Positions 41,042 through 47,290 of a stretch of 47,290 nt of DNA are shown here, one piece after another. Origin of the DNA: an uncultured Collinsella sp. (GTDB taxonomy: Bacteria > Actinomycetota > Coriobacteriia > Coriobacteriales > Coriobacteriaceae); the NCBI GenBank assembly GCA_902494535.1, contig CABUTO010000014.1, positions 1 to 47,290 on the forward strand, written 5' to 3'. The position numbers and the translations under genes are program-made. The notes beneath the pieces were generated by a model, which saw nothing but the letters and a program-made list of their open reading frames with translations, did no database searches and was not told the DNA's origin. Each line of letters begins with the position of its first letter. Positions within the stretch are counted from its first letter, which is position 1.

Positions 41042-42031
41042 ATGGCGTTGAGCAAGGCATCATGCACCGGTCGCGGATTGATTCCGGCAATTGGTGGACA
41101 TGTGCACCGCATGTTCGATGAGGGTGAAGACGACCTGTTTTCGCTGAGCCTTGACGACGTGATGGATGATCGCCCGTGGACCGCCGACGAACTCATGGGC
41201 GGCGGCGGGGCTCGCCCGTCAAGCCCCAATCCCGCACTTGCGCCTGAGCCCGTATCTGCGCCGACTCCTGCGCAGTCGCCTGTTTCGACGCCCGCGCCTA
41301 CGCCCGCACCCACTTCGGCGCCCACGCCCGCTCCCCGCCCCGCAAGCGACCCGTCCGAGACGGCGGCATTTCTCGCAGCAGCGACGCAGGGCAAATCGGC
41401 CGACAGCACCGTTATGTACAGCGCCCAGCAGTTGCCTGTTCCTGCGGCACGCAAGCCTCCGGTCGCAAGGCTCGATGAGCCCGTTGCCCATCAGGTTGCC
41501 TACGATTCCTGGGCTGCAACCGATCTGGATGAGACCTCTACCGGCATGCCGGCGCTCGATGTTCCAGTTAACCCGCTTTTTGCCGCCAACACGAGCGCCG
41601 CGGACTATGAGGGCGGTGCGGCATATTCCGGTTATTCCGATGGCTATGCTGGCACCGGTCGCATCGAGACCGAGGATTATGGCACCGCATCGAGCGATTA
41701 TCTCAACGATCCGTACGCCGCCACGCCTGCACCGGAATATGACCCGGAGGCCGCGTCCGCGCCGGCGTATACCAAAAGCACGGGCGAAGAGCGCTTCGCC
41801 GATTATTACGCCGAGGAAAAGGCGCTGCGTTTCTCGGAATTTCCGCAGGCAGTCAAGGTTGCCTTTATCGCCATTATCATTGCCCTGCTCGGTGTCATTG
41901 CGTTTGAGGGGTTCCAGCTGTTCCGCGGCCCCACCCAAGCGGAGTCGGAGACCCAGCAAAAAGAGGACGACAACCAGTACCTGGACATCAACACCCTCAA
42001 GGGCGACCCCAACGACGGAGACGACGAATAA
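41042..42031 (+). CDS. Uncharacterised Pro/Ala-rich protein with one C-terminal membrane helix
   Basis: A 329-residue protein without recognised family. Residues 1-50 contain an acidic stretch (FDEGEDDLFSLSLDDVMDD); 60-105 is Pro/Ala repeat-like (APTPAQSPVSTPAPTPAP); 105-260 is polar, rich in Ala, Tyr, Asp and Ser. One hydrophobic helix at about 278-298 (KVAFIAIIIALLGVIAFEGF) is followed by about 30 polar residues. The order suggests a long cytoplasmic disordered region and a short external tail, as in some actinobacterial division or wall-related proteins, but no such role is shown. The start at 41042 has AAAGGATGGG upstream. A strong terminator follows. Confidence 0.7.
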   Translation: MALSKASCTGRGLIPAIGGHVHRMFDEGEDDLFSLSLDDVMDDRPWTADELMGGGGARPSSPNPALAPEPVSAPTPAQSPVSTPAPTPAPTSAPTPAPRPASDPSETAAFLAAATQGKSADSTVMYSAQQLPVPAARKPPVARLDEPVAHQVAYDSWAATDLDETSTGMPALDVPVNPLFAANTSAADYEGGAAYSGYSDGYAGTGRIETEDYGTASSDYLNDPYAATPAPEYDPEAASAPAYTKSTGEERFADYYAEEKALRFSEFPQAVKVAFIAIIIALLGVIAFEGFQLFRGPTQAESETQQKEDDNQYLDINTLKGDPNDGDDE

Positions 42032-42062
42032 CAAATGCCAAAAATTGAGGGTCGTAGACCAG

Positions 42063-42102
42063 ATCAACCCCGTGCGCTCATTGCCGCACGGGGTTGATTT
42101 TT
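42063..42102 (+). terminator. Rho-independent terminator
   Basis: ATCAACCCCGTGCG and CGCACGGGGTTGAT form a 14-base-pair stem with an 8-base loop, ending in a run of five T residues, about 30 bases past the stop at 42031. Confidence 0.95.
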
Positions 42103-42248
42103 GTCCGCGCGTGCTAATAGACTCCATCGTGCCCGCAAGCAGCGGGCGCGTTTTATCCAGAGTCGGGGTAGAGAGTTGGCTCCACGATCCCGACGCCAAC
42201 CGGCCAAGAGGCACGGTGGCCCTGCCAACATCGATGAAAGGAGTCCGT

Positions 42249-43001
42249 ATGGACAATTTCTCTGTGCGCAGTGAGCGCAACTTCCACAACCTAGCCGCCA
42301 AGCCAAAACGAATGCATCTTCTGGACAAGCCGAACGGCTATGCCTCGGCCATGGTCAAGAGCAGTCTCCCCCACCAGATGCGCTTTACCGTGCAGGCGCT
42401 CGAGAAAGAGCTCTACACCGCCGGCGACCCGCACGTACTGCAGATCAAGCTGCTTGGAGACGACTCGCGCGAGCTGTCTAGCTGGAAGCTGTTTGCCGAC
42501 GGCACGTGCGTCGCAAGCGGTTCGGGTGACTTTGCCCGCGAGTGCTTCTGCGAGGGAGCTGAGGTGTTTCTGGACCTGTGTCGCGACGCCGTCGAGACTG
42601 CCGAGCTGTGCCAGTGGAGCGAGAGGGAGTACGCGCTGTTGGGTGCCGCGCGCGGGATTGCGGGGGGGTGTAGGAACAGAAGCCTCATGACGGTGGCCTC
42701 AGCTGGAATGACGTATCGCTCGATAAATGATCTCAACAACGTAGCCGATGCGCCGCATTTCACCTCAAAGGCATTGAGCGATCAGGAGGCGTCCAGCATT
42801 TCTTTGATATCCCCAATTGATTGTTCCGAGAAAGTCTCTTCATGTCCTTATAATCGCCCTTACGAGAAACGTGGACGAGACAGGCGTCCATATGCCGTCT
42901 CTAAACTAACGAGCCGTTCGCGGAAAGAACATCTGGCTAGCATGGGCCAAAGATATACTGGTATCGCTGCAACAATTATGGAAGATCGGCACCACCAATG
43001 A
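42249..43001 (+). CDS. Uncharacterised protein with a doubtful C-terminal tail
   Basis: The start at 42249 is well supported (AAAGGAG, 5-base spacing). Residues 1-140 are a soluble, mixed-charge sequence (NFSVRSERNFHNLAAKP, FTVQALEKELYTAGDPHVL) without a recognised family. After a run of seven G residues (42662-42668) the reading frame goes on for about 110 residues of different composition, rich in Ser and Arg, over DNA of lower G+C that contains a TATAAT at 42849. A one-base change in the G run would end the protein within about 8 codons in either other frame. The true protein may therefore be about 140 residues. The stop overlaps the next start (ATGA). Confidence 0.55.
   Translation: MDNFSVRSERNFHNLAAKPKRMHLLDKPNGYASAMVKSSLPHQMRFTVQALEKELYTAGDPHVLQIKLLGDDSRELSSWKLFADGTCVASGSGDFARECFCEGAEVFLDLCRDAVETAELCQWSEREYALLGAARGIAGGCRNRSLMTVASAGMTYRSINDLNNVADAPHFTSKALSDQEASSISLISPIDCSEKVSSCPYNRPYEKRGRDRRPYAVSKLTSRSRKEHLASMGQRYTGIAATIMEDRHHQ
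42849..42854 (+). promoter_or_regulatory. Perfect -10 box upstream of the surface protein gene
   Basis: TATAAT about 144 bases before the start at 42998, inside the doubtful tail of the preceding frame; no good -35. It supports the view that this stretch is really intergenic. Confidence 0.3.
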
Positions 43002-44812
43002 CCTCCTTGAAATTCTCCAGGCGCTTCGCGCTTAGCCTGCTCGCCTCGCTGTCCGCCACCGTAGCGCTTGCTTTGCCCTCAACCGCCCTAGCCGCGTCGG
43101 ACCCGAACCCGCCCAGCATCTCCAACGTGACGATATCCGCGACGACAGTCACGGCCGGCTCCACGCTGCATGTCGGCTATAGCGTCGATGACCCTGACGG
43201 GGTACGGTCCGTCACGCCCATAGTCGAAGTCCTTGTCGAAAACGATACCGGAGACCATGGAATCAGTTCCCGTCTCGCCTTCTCGTCGACCGGCAACACG
43301 ACCGCGGGCTTCGATATCTCCACCTCCCCGAGCGACCGGCCCTGCAGGTACCGGATCATCGGCCTCGGCGTGACCGATAGTCTTGGATGGGTTACCGATG
43401 TCTACGACACGACGTATGCCGAGGAGAAGGGGCTCGACTGTCCGACCTTCACCACCGACCCCCTCGAGTATGAGGTGACCGAGGGACCCGAGGACCAAAA
43501 CCCGCCGACCGTGTCCTCCGTGTCGCTCTCGAGCAGGGAGGTCGCAACCGGTGCCGACCTCCACATCTCTTGGACCGTCTCCGATGCCGACGGCGTTCGC
43601 TCCGTTTCCCCCATACTGCAGCAGGGCTGGGAGAATTCGGACGACGGCTGCTCTGTTTCGTCAGCCTATTATCACGGAGGCTCGTCTATCGACGGGTTTG
43701 ACCTCACATTCGACAGCAATAGGATCGGAAGGCACAGGCTGATCGGCCTTTCGGTCACCGATGGCCTAGGGTTCGAGACCGATGTGTACGAGAGTTCCTA
43801 CGCCAGGGCCAACGGCATTTCGGGCGCGACTTTCTCGGTTGGCGACCCGAGCGAGCTGTGCTTCGAGGTGACCGGCAGCGCGATCGACCGGAACCCGCCC
43901 ACGGTCTCGAACGTTTCCATCTCCGCGAAGAGGGTCCCCGTCGGCGGGATCCTCCGTATCTATTGCAATGTAGGCGACGCGGACGGCGTAAAGTCTGTCT
44001 CCCCGATCCTCGGCGACCCCGGCTATGTCGAGGACCCGAACTCTTTAAAGACCCGCAAAACGTTGAGCTGCAGCTACGATGCGGCAAGGGGCTATATCGA
44101 AATCGAGTTCCCCACGTCGCTCTCGATGGGCTCGTTTGAAATCCAAGCCCTCGCGGTCCTCGACAAGACGGGCCACGAGACCTTCGTCTACAGCTCCGCC
44201 TACGCCGAGCGTAACGGCAAGACCGGCGTTCAGACCTTTGATGTCGACGACGCGGGGGACGTCACCTTCGACGTGACCGCTCCGCTGTATGCCGCCACCA
44301 AGGGCGACGGGCAGGCGTATGCAAAGGACGGCGAGGCCGGTCTGACCTTCCGCTTCAGCGGTCCTCTCGATGAGTTCACGCGTCTCCTCGTGGACGGAAC
44401 TGAGGTCTCCGCCGAGAACTACACCGCAACCAGGGGCAGCACGATTATCGAGCTCAGGCCGTCCTACCTGGACACGCTCGCCGGCGGCGGACACACCGTC
44501 ACGGCCGTCTGGAAGGACGGGACGGCGACCGATGCGTCCTTCACCGTGGAGGGGAAGGCCCAAGGGGAGCAGGCGGGCGGAAAGACCGACGTAGATTCAC
44601 CCGGCGACAACAAAAGTGATCCTGCCACTCCTGAAAAGGACGCCGACGAGGCGGCTACAAAAAAGTCGGGACGCACGACAGCCGATGAACCAAAGCTCGC
44701 TGCAACCGGCGACTCCACTTGGATGGCCAGCATCGCATTGGCCATGGCGGCCACGGCCTGCTTCACGGCAGCGAGAAGGCTTGAGCCCAAGCAGCATAGG
44801 CACGAACAGTAG
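42998..44812 (+). CDS. Sortase-anchored surface protein with three tandem repeats
   Basis: A 604-residue exported protein. A signal peptide occupies residues 1-33 (basic start, long hydrophobic core, cleavage near STALAA). Three related domains start with DPNPPSISNV (35), DQNPPTVSSV (166) and DRNPPTVSNV (297), a period of 131 residues; each also has a DPDGVRSVTP / DADGVRSVSP / DADGVKSVSP segment. A fourth, different domain (about 440-525) has GLTFRFSGPLDEFTRLLVDG. Then come a charged linker, LAATGD at 567-572 (an LPxTG-like sortase signal), a hydrophobic helix and the basic end RRLEPKQHRHEQ. The repeats look Ig-like; adhesion is plausible but unproven. The ribosome site is weak. Confidence 0.82.
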   Translation: MTSLKFSRRFALSLLASLSATVALALPSTALAASDPNPPSISNVTISATTVTAGSTLHVGYSVDDPDGVRSVTPIVEVLVENDTGDHGISSRLAFSSTGNTTAGFDISTSPSDRPCRYRIIGLGVTDSLGWVTDVYDTTYAEEKGLDCPTFTTDPLEYEVTEGPEDQNPPTVSSVSLSSREVATGADLHISWTVSDADGVRSVSPILQQGWENSDDGCSVSSAYYHGGSSIDGFDLTFDSNRIGRHRLIGLSVTDGLGFETDVYESSYARANGISGATFSVGDPSELCFEVTGSAIDRNPPTVSNVSISAKRVPVGGILRIYCNVGDADGVKSVSPILGDPGYVEDPNSLKTRKTLSCSYDAARGYIEIEFPTSLSMGSFEIQALAVLDKTGHETFVYSSAYAERNGKTGVQTFDVDDAGDVTFDVTAPLYAATKGDGQAYAKDGEAGLTFRFSGPLDEFTRLLVDGTEVSAENYTATRGSTIIELRPSYLDTLAGGGHTVTAVWKDGTATDASFTVEGKAQGEQAGGKTDVDSPGDNKSDPATPEKDADEAATKKSGRTTADEPKLAATGDSTWMASIALAMAATACFTAARRLEPKQHRHEQ

Positions 44813-44861
44813 CTCAAAGCGAACTCAACTGGGAAGGGCAGATGGATAGCCGTCCTTCTCT

Positions 44862-44867
44862 TATAAT
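44862..44867 (+). promoter_or_regulatory. Perfect -10 box upstream of the orphan 411-residue gene
   Basis: TATAAT in the 182-base gap after the surface protein gene, about 128 bases before the start at 44995, with no good -35. Confidence 0.3.
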
Positions 44868-44994
44868 CAACCCAATCCGCTGAAATGCAATCAGTTAACG
44901 AGTTTCGCCAGACGCTCGGCCTCTACCCCGCTCTAGCAAGCCACCAGGCGATGAGATAATGCCCACGACTATCAACGTAAGCAAGGAGCGCGCT

Positions 44995-46230
44995 ATGGCA
45001 GACAACGAGACCAAACCCTCGGCGAACGACGGCCGAGAGGAGCTCGTGGCAAAACAGCTCGCATCGACCAAAATCCACCTCGCGCTCACTCAGAAGCGGG
45101 TGGACGTCTCCGGCGCCATCAAGCTACCGCTCGAGCGAATTCCCCAACTCGGCGTGGCGTTCGCCTCGCTCCCCTCGATGTTTCGCACCGTCACCAACAC
45201 GGTGAGCGTGCCCACGCTGCTCCAGGCGACTGACAAATATGGTAACCCGCTCGATCCGTCGAAACTCAACACGTTCAAGGACGGCAGCGGTCTCACAGGG
45301 GGCTACCGCGACGCCGCCAAGGGCCTTGGGCAGGCGCGCTTCCACGTAGTCGAGGGCGACATCGCCACGAGCGTCACGCAGGTGCCTTACGATCCAACAT
45401 CGCTATTCATGGCAGCCGCAATCGCGCAGATAAACCAAAAGCTCGACTCCATCCAGGAGTCCGTCGACGAAATGTTCGAGTACATGCGTCAGCGCGACAA
45501 GGCCAACATGCGTGGCAACCTCAAGACGCTCGCAGACATCCTCAACGGTTACGGCCTCAACTACGGCAACGCCACCTACATGGCAAACGCCCATATGAAG
45601 GTGCTCGACATCAAGCAGTCGTCCGCGCAGGACATGGAACTCTTCCGCTCGCAGGCACAGGCGGATCTGAAAAAGAAAGGGTTCATCGAGGTGCGAGACG
45701 GCTTGGGCAGACGCCTCGACAAGGTGCTCGACTACCTCAAAGACTGCCAGCTCGCCACCTACATCCACGCGTTCTCGCTGTTCCTCGAACCCATGCTCGC
45801 CCAGAACTTCGAGCCCGCAAAGCTCGCGGACGCCACTGCGAAGATCGAGGCTGATTCGATCGCGTACCGCGAGCTCTACACCGACTGCTACAACGCACTC
45901 GAAGCGGGGGCTGTCGACACCGTCGATGCGGCACTGCTGGGCGGTATCGCGTCCGCGGGCAAATTGCTCGGTCACGCCATCGCAAAGACCCCCGTGGGCG
46001 ACCATACACTCATCGACGAGGCGCTCGAAGGCGCAGGAGAGAGCATCGGAAAGTTCAACGACAAGCAATCCGAGAAACTCCTCGAAAAGCTCCATCAGGC
46101 AAAGACGCCCGACGTCACGCCGTTCAAGCAGAGCGTAAAGGAGATCGACACCCTCTACAACCGCCCCGCGCAGATCGCCGTGGACGCCGAGAACGTCTAC
46201 ATCTTGCCTGCCAAGCAGCAGGAAGAGTAA
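44995..46230 (+). CDS. Uncharacterised helical protein
   Basis: A 411-residue protein of no recognised family, lacking signal peptide. Residues 1-30 are polar and acidic; 30-130 are mixed. At about 140-190 there is a strongly helical, coiled-coil-like block (DPTSLFMAAAIAQINQKLDS followed by IQESVDEMFEYMRQRDKANM). A Gly/Ala-rich hydrophobic segment near 315-333 (AALLGGIASAGKLLGHAIAK) could be an amphipathic or membrane-inserting helix. The layout recalls helical pore-forming proteins, but also many scaffold proteins, so no function is given. The start at 44995 (MADNETK) has AAGGAG 7 bases upstream; an upstream ATG at 44959 does not. Confidence 0.7.
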   Translation: MADNETKPSANDGREELVAKQLASTKIHLALTQKRVDVSGAIKLPLERIPQLGVAFASLPSMFRTVTNTVSVPTLLQATDKYGNPLDPSKLNTFKDGSGLTGGYRDAAKGLGQARFHVVEGDIATSVTQVPYDPTSLFMAAAIAQINQKLDSIQESVDEMFEYMRQRDKANMRGNLKTLADILNGYGLNYGNATYMANAHMKVLDIKQSSAQDMELFRSQAQADLKKKGFIEVRDGLGRRLDKVLDYLKDCQLATYIHAFSLFLEPMLAQNFEPAKLADATAKIEADSIAYRELYTDCYNALEAGAVDTVDAALLGGIASAGKLLGHAIAKTPVGDHTLIDEALEGAGESIGKFNDKQSEKLLEKLHQAKTPDVTPFKQSVKEIDTLYNRPAQIAVDAENVYILPAKQQEE

Positions 46231-46271
46231 CGATACGCGACAGGCACGCGCCATGCAGACAGCTAACGCCC

Positions 46272-47006
46272 CTACCTTCCCGCCGCCTTCAGCTTCAGCA
46301 GCAGGTCGCCCAGCTCGGGGCACTTGCTAGAGAGGCGTGTCTGGGCCCGCTCGCCCATCCCCCAACGTTGGCGGACTTCCTGGGCGCGCGGACTCACGTA
46401 ATAGTCCCCGTCCATCACCTGCTTGAGCAGCTTGGCGGTCACGCGCGCATCGGCTAGGGCGCTGTGGGCATGGCCCGTCGACTCGTCAAACTCGATGCCG
46501 AACCACGTTGCCGCGTCGCCCAACGAGACGCGCCCGTGGCTGCCAACGTCCATGATCGAGGTGTAAAACGCCTGCAGGTCGGCCCAGTCCGTAGGAAATG
46601 TGGAAAGGTCGATGTGCTTTGCCTGGCACTCGGTCAAAAGCTGCCGACGGTCCGCACCGCTCCAACAGACCACCTGGGCGGAGTAGCGACCGATCCAATC
46701 GCTGAGCCTTTTTATCACCATGTAGAGCGGATCGGCCATCGCGGTGTCCACGGCCGATATCCCCGTGAGCTCGCGGACGGGATACGCAACGCCTTCGGTA
46801 AATTCCGTCTGCACAAACTGCGAGAACTCGCCCATAACGTTGCCGTGGTAATCGAGCTTGACGGCGCCGACCTCGATAATCTCATTGCGCAGCCCACGTC
46901 GCTGGCGCTGCTTTGGCACCGGCGCAAACTCAAAGTCCAGCACAATCTGGCGCGCAAAGTTCGTCGTATCGATAGCCGAGATATCCGGCGTCTTTTTGTC
47001 TGGCAC
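46272..47006 (-). CDS. DEDDh-family 3'-5' exonuclease (DnaQ/KapD-like)
   Basis: A 244-residue exonuclease with the DEDDh fold: IVLDFEFAP near residue 21 (Asp-x-Glu), the second Asp region around CWSGADRRQL near 115, and HAHSALADARVTAKLL near 182 (His and last Asp). Such enzymes trim 3' ends of DNA or RNA in repair or RNA metabolism; the single domain without helicase or polymerase parts gives no closer role. The start is GTG at 47006 with AAAGG about 9 bases upstream. It faces the orphan gene convergently, with a 41-base gap. Confidence 0.87.
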   Translation of the reverse strand: MPDKKTPDISAIDTTNFARQIVLDFEFAPVPKQRQRRGLRNEIIEVGAVKLDYHGNVMGEFSQFVQTEFTEGVAYPVRELTGISAVDTAMADPLYMVIKRLSDWIGRYSAQVVCWSGADRRQLLTECQAKHIDLSTFPTDWADLQAFYTSIMDVGSHGRVSLGDAATWFGIEFDESTGHAHSALADARVTAKLLKQVMDGDYYVSPRAQEVRQRWGMGERAQTRLSSKCPELGDLLLKLKAAGR

Positions 47007-47290
47007 GGTCAGGGCCTTTCTCCGTCAACTGCCGCTCGTTACATAGGCGGCTACATTGCCGTAAGGATAGGAACCCGTGCGGACATGAAAGCGGGACGCA
47101 ATATACCATGCGCCAAGCACACGCCATGCAGACGGCCCCAAGAGAGTCGACCGCTCTATTCAAATGCATGAAAAAGACGATATGAGAAAGCCATTGGGGG
47201 CCGCCTCCCCCCGCGGCGCAGCTTCTTTCCGCGGGCTCGGGGTGCCACAATGGGCTTTGAGTATCGGCCCGTGCGGTAGCCCTTACCGCA
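47007..47290. other. Terminal intergenic region
   Basis: No gene is supported here. A G5/C5 hairpin lies near 47196-47212. The last 19 bases form a perfect stem (TGCGGTA/TACCGCA, 5-base loop, 47272-47290) that is cut by the window edge and may be the start of a terminator or a larger structure. Confidence 0.4.

Noticed and set aside
41166..42248. The N-terminal 361 codons of a 611-codon open frame running into the protein at 42249
   Set aside because: This part overlaps the Pro/Ala-rich gene in another frame, is Arg/Pro low complexity, and runs across a strong terminator. The supported start is 42249.
1..47290. tRNA, rRNA, tmRNA, RNase P RNA or CRISPR arrays
   Set aside because: All gaps longer than about 70 bases were read on both strands. 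No cloverleaf with TTCGA-type arm, no rRNA sequence and no regularly spaced repeat array were seen.

Overview
The window looks like chromosome of a high-GC, Gram-positive, anaerobic gut actinobacterium of the Coriobacteriia, most like Collinsella. This is inferred from strong G/C third-position bias, Shine-Dalgarno-led genes, an LAATG-type sortase signal, a zinc-type S14 paired with a zinc-free S4, and a selenium/molybdenum purine-type locus. No rRNA, tRNA, CRISPR array or intact insertion sequence was found.

Layout. 1-3.4 kb: ABC exporter genes on the minus strand, including a double-length permease. 3.5-5.0 kb: a DUF2975 membrane protein with a small HTH regulator, followed directly by the catalytic half of a tyrosine recombinase. 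5.4-9.0 kb: an ACT-domain protein, citrate synthase and two Cof-type HAD phosphatases. The second phosphatase is bracketed by inverted copies of a dispersed GGGGAC repeat and has a large leader hairpin that pairs with its own Shine-Dalgarno. 9.2-19.9 kb: adenine deaminase, tyrS, a U32 peptidase, a class A penicillin-binding protein, argR, a glycosyltransferase and truA.

19.9-29.7 kb: a minus-strand ribosomal/housekeeping operon, read rplE-rpsZ-rpsH-rplF-rplR-rpsE-rpmD-rplO-secY-adk-map-infA-rpmJ-rpsM-rpsK-rpsD-rpoA-rplQ. It ends in a strong terminator and begins abruptly at rplE with its own promoter. The S10-operon genes and rplN/rplX that usually precede rplE are not here.

30.0-40.9 kb: a catabolic locus with the gene set of the E. 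coli ygeW-ygeX-ygeY-hyuA-yqeA-yqeB-yqeC-mocA-xdhC region. It holds xdhC, yqeB, yqeC, a hydantoinase/dihydropyrimidinase, a MocA-like nucleotidyltransferase, carbamate kinase, a YgeW carbamoyltransferase, a YgeY peptidase and diaminopropionate ammonia-lyase. A divergent YheO/DauR-type PAS-HTH regulator lies at its head, and two matching palindromes sit in the divergent promoter region. Published work on gut bacteria ties this gene set to anaerobic purine/urate breakdown; carbamate kinase would recover ATP from carbamoyl phosphate. The hydroxylase subunits, ygfK and ssnA are absent. Two copies of a 67-73 bp near-perfect palindrome bracket the xdhC-yqeB-yqeC part.

41.0-47.3 kb: accessory and envelope genes: a Pro/Ala-rich membrane-anchored protein, an uncharacterised protein with a doubtful tail, a sortase-anchored surface protein with three 131-residue repeats, an orphan 411-residue protein and a DEDDh exonuclease.
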